Assembly (NCBI GenBank): GCA_947259685.1
Contig: CAMYNC010000021.1
Location: 1 to 62,494, forward strand
DNA length: 62,494 nucleotides
Reading direction: 5' to 3'
From: an uncultured Desulfuromonadales bacterium
Lineage (GTDB): Bacteria > Desulfobacterota > Desulfuromonadia > Desulfuromonadales > Geopsychrobacteraceae
In this document: positions 27,663-37,575 of the stretch, piece after piece
Numbering within the stretch: the first letter of the stretch is position 1
How the letters are laid out: each line of letters starts with the position of its first letter
Made by a program: the position numbers and the translations under genes
The notes under the pieces: model-generated
Database searches by the model: none
What the model saw: only the letters and a program-made list of their open reading frames with translations
What the model was told of the DNA's origin: nothing

Positions 27663-27956
27663 CGCAACAGCTTCATTGGAATCAAATTGTCAATTTTTTT
27701 AATTGTTTTGAGACCAATCCTTAAGGAGTCACCTTCACTAATTCCATAATGTTCAGTGCTCCATTGTAATGACTTCAAGCCCGCAGCCTTACCTAACAAG
27801 ACGAGATTTTATCTCGGTGGATGCTTTCAGGTGGAGGTTGGTCGTGATGTTTTGCCCAGCTATCACTTTCGGCAGTGTTTACTTCTCTTTCTTCTCAGTT
27901 AAACTGAGGTTAGACTCTGCAGGTAGACTGAATTTCCCTTTTGCACAAATGAAATT

Positions 27957-29483
27957 ATGAAAAAACGCCCAACAATGGCTTCTCTGGCTGCACTGGTTGA
28001 CCAGTTGGAACGAGATTCAAATCAGAGCCACGCGGAATTGCGCAGACGCGACCGCAGCATCGGCCGGGATTTGGAGCATTTGCGTAAAGATCAGCTGGCT
28101 CAACTGATGGCCTGGCTGGAACGGGTGCAGGTACCAGAGGAGGAGATTCCCGGCCAGCGCGCGGCCACCGCCCTACGCATAGGAACAGTGATCCTAGTGC
28201 TCGCCGGGCTCATTCTGGGATGGCTTGGGGCGGCGGCGGTTTTTTACTATGATGGCTCCCGGCCCGTCAATATCATCCATGGACTTGCCGTGTTCGTGGG
28301 ATTCCAGCTGCTACTACTGATCCTTCTGGCCATCGCGCTACTGCCGGAAAAGGCGCTCGGGTTTCTGCCCGGAATGCAGTCCTTCCAGGACACCCTGCGG
28401 ATGCTCAGTCCGGGTCGGCTGCAACGCCTGGTCAACCACTGGCTGCCTGTGCGCTACCGAAATGCCGTGGCCTCTTTCTTTGGCAGATCCTTGGCCCACC
28501 AGCATCTCTTTGGTGCGGTGGAAAAATGGGCGGTTGTCCGCTCTGGACAGGCGTTCGGAGTTGCTTTCAACCTGGGCGCTCTGTTCGGCTGCCTGTACCT
28601 GATAGTCTTTACCGACCTGGCCTTTGGCTGGAGCACCACCCTGCAAGCAGATGCCCAGCACATGCAGATGCTTACCGACGCCCTGGCCTGGCCCTGGTCG
28701 TCTTTGGTGCCTCAGGCCCGGCCATCTCTGGAGCTCATCGAGGCAACCCGGTATTTTCGTCTGCATCCTGGGGCGCTAAGTGATTCGGCTCCGGTTGCGC
28801 CCGAAATATTGGGCGGCTGGTGGCCGTTTCTCATCCTTTGTATCCTCGTGTATGGTCTCCTGCCGCGGATCCTCCTCTGGCTGCTGGCCCAGGTCTCTTT
28901 TAACACAACCCTCAAGCGCACCATGCTGCACCTACCCGAAATACCTCCCCTGTTCCAACGCCTGAATACCCAGCTGGTCGAGACCCGTGCCCCCGAGTCT
29001 GAAATCGATGCGATTAGCGAGATTAAGCCGGCAGATAAGCAGCGAGACATTTCCAAGCTACAGGGGGAAAGCCTATCTGTGGTGGACTGGTCGGATACCG
29101 GGCTCGAAAAAGCTCCACTGACCCAATGGTTAAGTGCCACCAGCAGCGGAAAACTGAACTCCTTTCAGTATGCTGGCGGAGCCCGGTCGCCGGAACACGA
29201 TCAGCAGGTTCTGAGCTCGCTCTGCGCTGACGGTTCGACCGCCAGCCTGATTCTGGTTAAAGCCTGGGAACCGCCGATGGCAGAGTTCCTCGACTTTCTT
29301 CGCGAGTATCGCCACGTAGCCGGCAATGGGCGAGCACTGGCTGTGGTCCCCTTAGGGGTCGGCAGTGCTTCCGAGCTTATTCCTCCTGACCCGAAGCAAA
29401 AAGAGGTCTGGGAGGCTGCGGTCCAACAACTTGGCGATCCGTGGACATTTATCACCTCTGTAGACCAAAAAGGGGGTGGATAA
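27957..29483 (+). CDS. DUF2868-type membrane protein
   Basis: A 508-aa protein with helices at about 72-95, 103-125, 205-225 and 285-310 and a C-terminal soluble part (about 340-508). The family is of unknown function and is regularly found as the partner of a DUF3482 GTPase. The stop overlaps the ATG of the GTPase gene by one base, so the pair is co-translated. The 294-bp upstream region holds no clear promoter. Confidence 0.7.
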   Translation: MKKRPTMASLAALVDQLERDSNQSHAELRRRDRSIGRDLEHLRKDQLAQLMAWLERVQVPEEEIPGQRAATALRIGTVILVLAGLILGWLGAAAVFYYDGSRPVNIIHGLAVFVGFQLLLLILLAIALLPEKALGFLPGMQSFQDTLRMLSPGRLQRLVNHWLPVRYRNAVASFFGRSLAHQHLFGAVEKWAVVRSGQAFGVAFNLGALFGCLYLIVFTDLAFGWSTTLQADAQHMQMLTDALAWPWSSLVPQARPSLELIEATRYFRLHPGALSDSAPVAPEILGGWWPFLILCILVYGLLPRILLWLLAQVSFNTTLKRTMLHLPEIPPLFQRLNTQLVETRAPESEIDAISEIKPADKQRDISKLQGESLSVVDWSDTGLEKAPLTQWLSATSSGKLNSFQYAGGARSPEHDQQVLSSLCADGSTASLILVKAWEPPMAEFLDFLREYRHVAGNGRALAVVPLGVGSASELIPPDPKQKEVWEAAVQQLGDPWTFITSVDQKGGG

Positions 29484-30883
29484 TGTCCAAACCGGTTTTT
29501 GCGGTCGTCGGTCATCCAAACAAAGGCAAATCGAGCATCGTCTCCACTCTGGCGCACGATGATTCTGTAACGGTCGGCCGGATTCCAGGAACCACCACCC
29601 GTTGCCGTGCCTACCCGATGACTGTCGATGGTGAGGTGCTTTACACCCTGGTCGATACCCCCGGTTTTCAGCGGGCCAGGCGGGCCCTCGAGTGGATGCA
29701 AAAACATGAAAGCACCGCAGACAAGCACTCAGAGGTGGTCCGCGCATTTCTGGGCGCCCACCGCAAAAGTGACCTTTTTGTCGATGAGTGCGAATTGCTG
29801 AGCCCGCTGATGAGCGGGGCCGGTATTCTCTATGTGGTCGATGGATCCTTGCCGTACGGCTCCGAGTACGAAGCGGAAATGGAAATTCTACGTTGGACCG
29901 GCCGGCCGCGGATGGCTTTGATCAATCCCATCGGCGAAGCTGACCATATCGAGTCCTGGAAGGCGGCGCTCAACCAGTATTTCAGTGTAGTGCGGGTCTT
30001 TGACGCGGTGTCGGCCGATTTTTACAAGCGGATCGAGTTACTGAGAGCCTTCGGCCAGCTGCAAGGGGATTGGCGCCTACCCCTTCAGCAGGCGGTCGAC
30101 AGTCTTGAACAGAGCCGGGCTCAATCGCGGCTCAGCGCAGCCAGCTGTATCGCGGGCGCCCTCTCGGAAATGCTTCTGCTGAAGCTGGAGAAAAAAGTCG
30201 ATCCTGAGGTCGACACCACCGAGGCCAAGCTGCAGCTTGAAACCGATTACCGCATGCAGATACAGCGCCTGGAGGGGCGCTGTCGCAAAAAGGTGGAAGA
30301 CATTTACGACCATCATAAGGTCGACCGCATTGAACAGGAGATCGATTTGCTCGATGCAGGCGAACTTTTTTCCGGAGAATCCTGGCGGCTGTTCGGGCTG
30401 TCCCGCACCCAACTACTGAAATACGGCATCATCAGCGGAGCTATGGTGGGTGGAGCCATCGATTTGGCTGTAGGACAAGTGAGCATGTTTCTCGGTTCCA
30501 TTCTCGGCGGTGGTATCGGGGCCGCCACCACCCTGATGGCTGCTGATCAGCTCATCAATATCCGCATTCTCAATATGCCCCTCGGCCACACCCTGTTGGT
30601 TGCTGGCCCGACCCGCAACATCAACCTGCCCCACATGGTGTTCGCCCGAGCCCGCCTGCACCATACCCTGATCTCCAGGCGCACCCATGCCGACCGGGGG
30701 GAACTAAAAATCGAAGAGAGCCTCAAAGAACTTGTCAGGCCACTCAAAGATCAGGAACGCCGCGATCTGGAGAAAATTTTCGGCCGCTTGCGTACTGCAG
30801 ATGAGGCTGTCGGTACCGAAGAGGAATTGGCAAAAGTGATTGCCGATATTTTTTCTGAAGATGACCGGGGTGGAATAGAGTGA
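29483..30883 (+). CDS. DUF3482-type GTPase
   Basis: A 466-aa GTP-binding protein of the Era/TrmE-like class. G1 is GHPNKGKSS (about residues 8-16), the switch I Thr is in GTTTRCRAYP, and G3 is DTPGF. The G4 NKxD motif is degenerate (NPIGEAD). A coiled-coil middle (about 200-290) and two hydrophobic segments (about 312-360) precede a charged C-terminus, so it probably associates with the membrane. An in-frame extension to 29441 lies inside the DUF2868 gene and lacks support. Confidence 0.75.
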   Translation: MSKPVFAVVGHPNKGKSSIVSTLAHDDSVTVGRIPGTTTRCRAYPMTVDGEVLYTLVDTPGFQRARRALEWMQKHESTADKHSEVVRAFLGAHRKSDLFVDECELLSPLMSGAGILYVVDGSLPYGSEYEAEMEILRWTGRPRMALINPIGEADHIESWKAALNQYFSVVRVFDAVSADFYKRIELLRAFGQLQGDWRLPLQQAVDSLEQSRAQSRLSAASCIAGALSEMLLLKLEKKVDPEVDTTEAKLQLETDYRMQIQRLEGRCRKKVEDIYDHHKVDRIEQEIDLLDAGELFSGESWRLFGLSRTQLLKYGIISGAMVGGAIDLAVGQVSMFLGSILGGGIGAATTLMAADQLINIRILNMPLGHTLLVAGPTRNINLPHMVFARARLHHTLISRRTHADRGELKIEESLKELVRPLKDQERRDLEKIFGRLRTADEAVGTEEELAKVIADIFSEDDRGGIE

Positions 30884-31286
30884 CCAATGACAGTCTCACA
30901 GATCCAAGGAGTTTAGAAGTGTGACCTGCCCCCTGTTATGAATCAAACCTACCACCCTCCCCCTGAAAGGGATGGGGTCTGTGAAAAATTTTATTATTTG
31001 TACAATTAGCCCTCCTGTGTCCCCCCGCGGCCGCAATCCCCTCAACACCTAAGAGATATGAAATCCTATTTTGACCTGATATTTGCGAAACGAATTGAAG
31101 GGACTTGCCGGTTACTCTGGTCACTGTCGCAACTGTCTAAGCTTCAAGAATTCCTCAACTATAAATTTTATAGAATTGAAATGCCCCCACGGCCTTGTGC
31201 TTTGAAAATCGGGATGATTTTTTTCACAGACTTGACCTCTCATTAAGTTCTGGTAGAAGTAGAAACAGATAAGGATAAGAAAAGAA
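30884..31286. other. Gene-free stretch with a weak promoter
   Basis: About 400 bp without a credible gene; the short frames on both strands lack start signals and family resemblance. TTGACC (31232-31237) and TAGAAG (31254-31259), 16 bp apart, could be the promoter of the leader RNA that follows. Base composition is more AT-rich than the cluster downstream. Confidence 0.5.
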
Positions 31287-31370
31287 ATCCTGAAAAGCCA
31301 ATCCTTCCGTGAGGAGGGGACGGAAAGCGCCGGGTCTTTGTGGTTAAAGATGGCCGAGCTGCCAAAGGAT
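31287..31370 (+). promoter_or_regulatory. Candidate GEMM-I-like cyclic-dinucleotide riboswitch
   Basis: The folded parts match GEMM-I. P1 is ATCCT (31287-31291) with AGGAT (31366-31370). A stem CCTTCC/GGAGGG (31303-31308, 31313-31318) is capped by the GNRA tetraloop GTGA. The joining segment GACGGAAAGC (31319-31328) resembles GACGCAAAGC. A third stem TCTTT/AAAGA (31335-31339, 31346-31350) is followed by GGCCGAGCTGCC, comparable to AGCCGGGTTGCC in the second riboswitch of this window. The J1/2 segment reads GAAAAGCC where c-di-GMP aptamers have AAGGGC, so the base matching Vc2 G20 appears to be A. That change is associated with cGAMP-responsive variants. It lies about 160 bp before the giant-gene cluster. 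Confidence 0.6.
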
Positions 31371-31402
31371 CTTAGCTCCTGATGGTGGACTCGGCTATTT
31401 TT
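31353..31402 (+). terminator. Terminator overlapping the GEMM-like aptamer
   Basis: GCCGAG plus CTGCC (31353-31363) can pair with GGTGG-A-CTCGGC (31384-31395), followed by TATTTTTATA. The left arm is part of the aptamer, so ligand binding would block the terminator: an ON-switch layout. Confidence 0.65.
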
Positions 31403-31560
31403 ATAACCAGTACCCAAGATGCTACGTAATTATCAAGGTATGAATGTACTGTCGTCCACGATGCGCCGTCATTCGTCCTGAGGTTTACGAACGGGCCCAC
31501 CCCTTTCTTGTGGGGGAAATGGTCCCATAAATTCTTGAATTCGATTCCAGGAGCGCTACG

Positions 31561-34057
31561 ATGTCCCTTTTGGTATTACCACATTGCGATATCCATCTTG
31601 CGCTTGATGATGTGTCTCGATCAAGCGTTGAGTTCAAACTGTTTCGTCAGAGAGAGACTGACGCCTCGGCGCAATTATCGCTTAGCGATCAAACCAGGGC
31701 CGGAACCTATCTCACATTTTCCCCTTATGAGGCAACCGGCAGTCGGCTGACTACTAGTCACGTCACAGTCACCACTACGGGAAACATCGGCACCATCACC
31801 GGAGTTTCCCTCGGCACCACTTTCATCATAATGAAGGCCGCATCGAGGTATATCGTGGTGCGGGTCCAGGTGCATCAATCGATGGTCGGCTGGTGGTTCG
31901 GCAATACTTCGATCACGACTGCAGTTGATCCAGATTTCGGCCACGCACAGCCGTCGATCTATGCCCAGTTTTCTGACGACAATACAGCAACCAATCTGGT
32001 GGGCACCGATCTAGTAGGCGATATCACCGGGCACGGCTTTGTACCGCTGGCCATCGCTGATACAACAAAATGTGTTTTAGATGATCGCAATCAGCGCGGG
32101 CGGCTACGCGGTGTGGCCCCCGGCAATACCAGTTTGTCTGGAACACTGTTGGGTGTACCTCAGCAGATGGACATTAAGGTCGTCGATTACGGGGCGGCGC
32201 GAGAGAATCTGGATGTCATTACGCGTGGAAAGCGGGCTATCACGGATTCACATAACATCTTGTTCCTGCCCGAAGGATTCACCTCCTCACAAGCCGATAA
32301 AAACATGTTTGCAAAGATTGTGCGCAGGTCCCAGCGAAGTATGTTCAGCGCACGGCGGCACGAACCTTTTGGCGCACTGAAACACAGTTTCCGTGTTTTT
32401 TCGGCCTACGAGGAAAGCGCCCAGGACCTAATGACCGTCGGCTATAAAATCAAGGACAATACAAATGGCGATGTACCCAAAGGCGTGCGCCTGCCACCGG
32501 ATAAACATGATTACGACGTTGCCGATGGCAAGTACAGCGTGGCCCAGCTTGTAAAAATTGTCGGGTTTCCGAAACGCGGCGAGACCGGAACTACTTCCAA
32601 TCTCAAGCAACTCTGGAGCGGCCAGTCTTTGACAGGATACACAGATACCAAAGTGGACGCCTCGGTTGTAAATGCCTGGAAAGCCTCTACCTCGGTAGGC
32701 ATTCTCGAGGCAAGAGACACATATTTTGGTTTAATGGTTGGTAACCGCAATGCCGACCAGAAATCATACCGAGACGCCAATCCGGTCATCAACCGGCCTG
32801 CAAATGACGTGGCCACGGATACCAACCTCAGGCCATTCGTCAACGCGGTCTATAACTGGTTCCGAACGCGCGGGACGACACGGTCAATAAGTCTCGACCC
32901 CAGGCGTCATCCGCCAGAGCTTTACCGCAGAAGTCGCGAATCCCGTGACAGTGCTGTTATGCGCTACATCGGCAACTCAGCACTGAAGTTATCTCCTAAC
33001 ACTGCAATCGGTAACGAATGGGTGCCTACCCCCGGGAGTTTTATCCAAAGTCGTGGCCTGGTGTGCTTTGTGGTTAAAGACGGTGTCCATGGCGGTACAA
33101 ACTTTAACAAAAACACGCTTATCGGTGTAACGATAAGAAAGGGAAGAACGCTTGGATTTGAATATGACCCAAACAATCCGGCCACGCGCAAGGTAATGCG
33201 GCGCAATCCTTCAAACCCGCCCGAGCTGGATCTCATTCCCACCATTAACACCAGGGATCGTGGGGCTTTGGCTGCTCAATGTCATCGGCGCCAATCTCGA
33301 CGCCATCGGTTTCGATACGATTCAGCTGTCTCCCGCTGGTGCTACCGGCCGTGAAATCGACCCGTCGCAGATCAAGTGGGCAAGCCTGCCACGTATCATC
33401 CGCTCGGCCAGACTGCTCACCAATGCCAGTATCAGCGGATCAACCATCGTGGTAATGATTGACCCCGACTGGGTTGGACCCTTTGAACTGGCACGCAGTA
33501 ATACCGAAACTGTGGTGCTACGCAGCTGGTCACCGACCGATCGTGGCGGGCAGCTGGTCGATGCAGTCGAGATCAATAATCTCAACGTCAGCGACACTGA
33601 TTTCAATACGGGCAGGATTGTTCTGGGCGGTTCGGGTGTTCCTGGCTCGCTGCCAACAACCTTTGGACCTGGCTCTATGATCTATGTGCAGCGAAAAAAT
33701 GATGAAAACAAGACCCTGACACTGATCGAGCGCGAGGTGCTGGCGCATATGAACAACCATCACCTTCCGCTGAACAAGAATACCGATCATCAAAACAGCA
33801 GCAATAAAAACGATGAGCCCGTTTCGATTGACGGTGATTTTAAACCGCCCTGCTCCTCTTCAACGTTAATCGGCCTGTTCGAAGGCGCCAATACATTTTC
33901 GGGCAAGATGTACCGACCTGCCGGGGCTTGTAAAATGCGCAAGAAGGCTGGTGGCTTTTGCCATGTTTGCAAATGGTTGATTACCAACCGGGTTGATGCC
34001 AACCGGCATATCTGGGTCGATTTCGAGTTCTATCCGGAGGCCAAAAAAAATGAGTGA
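31561..34057 (+). pseudogene. M64-like metallopeptidase gene with a +1 frameshift
   Basis: Two frames form one protein of about 831 aa. The first (from ATG 31561, with AGGAG 8 bp upstream) has a bacterial Ig-like segment (about 60-105), then the M64-like start HNILFLPEGFT (about 231-241). The second frame, which takes over at a GGGG run (33262-33265), ends with GLFEGANTFSGKMYRPAGAC and FCHVCKW, resembling the end of M64 (IgA-type) peptidases. Skipping one G joins INTRDRG to LWLLNVIG. No HExxH zinc motif is present in either frame, so the product may be inactive even if the shift is repaired. No signal peptide is visible. The last bases overlap the next gene. Confidence 0.6.
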
Positions 34058-37000
34058 TCAGGGTGCACTGGAAACTGTCGTCGGTGAAATCGGCAAATTG
34101 CTGTTACCGCTGCGCAATGCCACTGCATCACCCGAGGCTTTCCAATCCCTGCTATTCGAGCTCGGCTGGGATGCTGATGTCATTCCGCAACCGATTGCGG
34201 CGTTGGTGCCGGATATTCAGATCCTGTTTGATCGGCTGCAGAAAATCCTTGGCAGCGGACTTTCAGCGGATGCCTCAGCCAATACCGGTGGCGTCGAGGT
34301 TGAAATCGACGTTCCACTGACAGATCTACTGGACACAATCGAGGCTGTCGCTAGGCTGGTTAACGGTATCAGTGATCTGGCCAGTGCCCCGTCCTCAAGC
34401 TTTCCAGCGACGCTAAACGCCGACAATTTTAAAGGTGAGTTTCCCGAACAATTACTCGGCTATCTCTTTGCGATCTATCTTGAGCGACATCAGCCACGAC
34501 TGGGACAGATGCTGCGCGCTTTCGGTGTTATCAAGCGCCTGGATGTCAATGCTGCTGGCAATCGACCCGGATACACACAGGTACGCTTTGATTTCAGTGA
34601 CCTACCTGAAATTTTCTCGAATCCAGGTGTTATTTTCAAGAACGCATTTAACTGGGGCAGTGACGATTTCGATTTTGAAGAAGTCACCATGGTCGCGGAC
34701 GATCTGTTCAGCGCCTTCGGTCTGGAAACCTATTATGAACCGTTCAACACCGCCGCCGCTCAAGCTCTTGAGGCAGGCGCCATCATTGACGGAAATCCCG
34801 AGCGCAGCCGCCTGCGCGGGCAGTTTTTCCAATATACCCGTAATACCTCCACCCTGACCGCTGATATCGGCCTGTTCTCATTACCCAGGGTGGGCGCACG
34901 CAAACCGGGCATCGCGCTAATGCCAGCGTTTTCCGGTGCGCTGAACCTACGAATGGAGTTAGGTCCAACCATAGCCGTTAGCTTTGCCGCCGATGTCGAT
35001 CTTGCCGGTGGTGTCGGCATCATTCTTCGCCCGGATGAGGGCATTGAGCTAATCCTTGGTTTTGAAAGCGACAGCGCACCGACCACTGCCAAGGGCTCGG
35101 GCACGGTGTCGATCGACTATGCGCCCAGCGCCACCGAGCCCACGATCATACTGGGCAACAAGGACGGCATGCGGCTTGAATTTGGTTCGGCTGGGGGAAC
35201 CGGCGGCTTCCTGCTGGATGCGGATGGCGCGGTCGATGTCTTTGTCGAGGCCGAAACCGAAGGTCTGGCCTTTGTTCTCGACGGTAGCGGCTCGGACGGA
35301 TTTCTTAGCACCATCTTGTCGGGAATAAACGGCCGGTTCGAGGCCGATCTCGGCCTCGGGGTCAGTCTCGCTCGAGGCGTCTATTTCCGCGGCACTTCGC
35401 ATCTGGAAATCCAGCTTCCGGCACATATCGACCTGGGACCGATAGAGATACAGGGCCTGACTATTGCGGTATCACCCTCCGGCGATGGCCTGCCGATCGA
35501 TCTGGGCACCACCTTTAAGGCCAAGCTGGGGCCACTTGACGCGGTGGTTGAAAATATCGGGCTGCGTACCAACCTCTCGTTCCCTGGAGACGGCGGCAAC
35601 CTGGGACCGGTCGATCTGGATTTTGGCATCAAGCCGCCAACTGGAGTTGGCCTGTCGCTGGATGCCGGGCCGGTTAAGGGCGGTGGATACCTTTTTTTCG
35701 ACCCAGACCGTGGTGAATACGGTGGCGCGCTCGAACTGCGCATCCTCGACTTTTTGAATGTCACCGCCATCGGGATTATCACCACTAAGATGCCCGATGG
35801 CTCGGACGGATTCTCGTTCCTGGCGTTGATCAATGTGCAGTTCAGCCCGGGCATTCAGCTGGGTTTTGGATTTACCCTGATCGGCGTCGGCGGACTGGTT
35901 GGTTTGAACCGATCGATGGATCTTGATGCACTAGTCGAAGGTGCCCGCTCGGGCAGTCTGGAAAACCTGCTGTTCCCCGAGGATGTGGTGGCCAATGCGC
36001 CCAGCATCATCTCGGATCTCAAGCTATTTTTCCCAGCAGAGGAAGGTACGTTTCTGGTTGGCCCGATGGTCAAGTTTGGCTGGGGCACGCCGACCCTGAT
36101 CAGCCTGTCGATGGGCATCATCATCGAGATTCAGGGCAATATCGCGATTGTCGGCAAGCTGATTGTGGCTATTCCTGATGAAAGCGTGCCGCTGATCATT
36201 ATCAAGGTCGCCTTCATGGGCACCATCGAATTTGACAAGAAACGCGGCTGGTTCTTTGCCAATATCTATGACAGCCGCGTGGTGTTCATGACCCTCGAAG
36301 GCGGCATGGGCGTATTGGCGGCCTTTGGCGGTGACAGCAATTTCATCGTCACGGTGGGCGGTTTTCACCCGGCCTATAACCCGCCCAGCCTGCCCTTTGT
36401 CGATATCCGCCTGATTACCATCAACATCCTGAACACGTCGGTGGCGCGTATCCGGATCATGGCCTATTTCGCGGTCACTTCGAACACGGTTCAATTCGGG
36501 GCGCGGGCTGAGCTTTACTTCGGCGTTTCGATCGCGCGGATCGAGGGGCATCTGGCCTTTGACGCACTGTTCCAGTTCTCGCCCTTCTATTTCATTATCT
36601 CGATCTCGGCATCGCTGTCGGTCAAACTATTCGGCGCCGGGTTGTTCTCGGTGCGCTTCCGCGGCTCACTTGAGGGGACCTCGCCCTGGCATGTCGAAGG
36701 CACGGGATCGATCTCGATCCTGTTCTGGGACGTCGATGTCGATTTCTCTCATACCTGGGGCGAGGACGAGGACACCAAGCTGCCTCCCGTTTCAGTCATG
36801 CCTCTGCTTGCCGCCGAATTTGCCAAAGACGAAAACTGGACCGCCGAGTTGGAAAATCAGGAAATGCTGTCGGTTTCGCTGGCGCCACCCCAAGGTGTCG
36901 GTGAACTGGTATTGCACCCGGTCGGCACACTGCGAATCACCCAGCGCGCAGTACCGCTAGGTATTGAGATAGACAAGCTGGGCGCGCAGCGACCAGATGA

Positions 37001-37556
37001 TGCCAATCGGTTCGACATCAAAGTCAAAACCGGGGGAGTCGAAAAACGCGCCGACATTCAGGAAGATTTTGCCACCGCTCAGTTCCAGGAACTGTCGGAC
37101 AGCGACAAGCTGAAGGCACAGGATTACGAGAAGGAAGACGCCGGGCTTGAGCTATCGTTGAGCGGTCCGCAGGCCAATACCAGCTTTGTCGCCAAACGCA
37201 TCGCGCGCTATGAGCAAGTCATTGTCGACAACAATTTCAAACGCAAATTGTTTCGGTTTCTGCCGCTCATTGGAGGACTCTTCGCCCATTTCCTCGCCGG
37301 TAATGCCATGTCGCGCTCGGTCACCTCAGCGCGCAGCAAGTCGTTGGCCAAGCCCTTTGATGACAAGATCAAATTGCACGCCAACGGTTATGTGGTTGTC
37401 AATCTGGCAGACAATTCAACCCTTGACTCACAGGCCGGTAGCTTTGGCTCACGAGCCCGCGCCGAACAGGCAATCAAAGACGAAATCGCGGCCAATCCAG
37501 GATTGGCCGGTCAAATCCACATCGTGCGCGCGCATGAAATGAAGGAGGCGGCGTGA
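34050..37556 (+). CDS. Very large DUF6603-like protein
   Basis: A 1168-aa protein without signal peptide. After a helical N-terminal part (about 1-130), the chain is a long run of hydrophobic, glycine-rich beta repeats. The segments PPTGVGLSLDAGPVKGGGY, GFGFTLIGVGGLVGLNRSMD and LVGPMVKFGWGTPT (about 540-700) match my memory of DUF6603 proteins, a family without known function. The middle and later parts (about 700-930) look like transmembrane-type or amphipathic beta strands. The C-terminal about 200 residues are charged and more soluble. The ATG at 34050 overlaps the end of the peptidase gene; an extension to 33993 is inside that gene. Confidence 0.7.
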   Translation: MSDQGALETVVGEIGKLLLPLRNATASPEAFQSLLFELGWDADVIPQPIAALVPDIQILFDRLQKILGSGLSADASANTGGVEVEIDVPLTDLLDTIEAVARLVNGISDLASAPSSSFPATLNADNFKGEFPEQLLGYLFAIYLERHQPRLGQMLRAFGVIKRLDVNAAGNRPGYTQVRFDFSDLPEIFSNPGVIFKNAFNWGSDDFDFEEVTMVADDLFSAFGLETYYEPFNTAAAQALEAGAIIDGNPERSRLRGQFFQYTRNTSTLTADIGLFSLPRVGARKPGIALMPAFSGALNLRMELGPTIAVSFAADVDLAGGVGIILRPDEGIELILGFESDSAPTTAKGSGTVSIDYAPSATEPTIILGNKDGMRLEFGSAGGTGGFLLDADGAVDVFVEAETEGLAFVLDGSGSDGFLSTILSGINGRFEADLGLGVSLARGVYFRGTSHLEIQLPAHIDLGPIEIQGLTIAVSPSGDGLPIDLGTTFKAKLGPLDAVVENIGLRTNLSFPGDGGNLGPVDLDFGIKPPTGVGLSLDAGPVKGGGYLFFDPDRGEYGGALELRILDFLNVTAIGIITTKMPDGSDGFSFLALINVQFSPGIQLGFGFTLIGVGGLVGLNRSMDLDALVEGARSGSLENLLFPEDVVANAPSIISDLKLFFPAEEGTFLVGPMVKFGWGTPTLISLSMGIIIEIQGNIAIVGKLIVAIPDESVPLIIIKVAFMGTIEFDKKRGWFFANIYDSRVVFMTLEGGMGVLAAFGGDSNFIVTVGGFHPAYNPPSLPFVDIRLITINILNTSVARIRIMAYFAVTSNTVQFGARAELYFGVSIARIEGHLAFDALFQFSPFYFIISISASLSVKLFGAGLFSVRFRGSLEGTSPWHVEGTGSISILFWDVDVDFSHTWGEDEDTKLPPVSVMPLLAAEFAKDENWTAELENQEMLSVSLAPPQGVGELVLHPVGTLRITQRAVPLGIEIDKLGAQRPDDANRFDIKVKTGGVEKRADIQEDFATAQFQELSDSDKLKAQDYEKEDAGLELSLSGPQANTSFVAKRIARYEQVIVDNNFKRKLFRFLPLIGGLFAHFLAGNAMSRSVTSARSKSLAKPFDDKIKLHANGYVVVNLADNSTLDSQAGSFGSRARAEQAIKDEIAANPGLAGQIHIVRAHEMKEAA

Positions 37557-37575
37557 TGGCACTCGATAGCGGAAC

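Noticed and set aside
32340..32370. RRHEPFGALKHSF as a metallopeptidase HExxH
   Set aside because: The spacing from HE to the next His is too long, and it lies in the N-terminal M64 region, not the expected place.
33720..33780. Zinc motif in the His-rich segment HMNNHHLP of the second M64 frame
   Set aside because: It does not fit HExxH and lacks the catalytic Glu; probably a linker.
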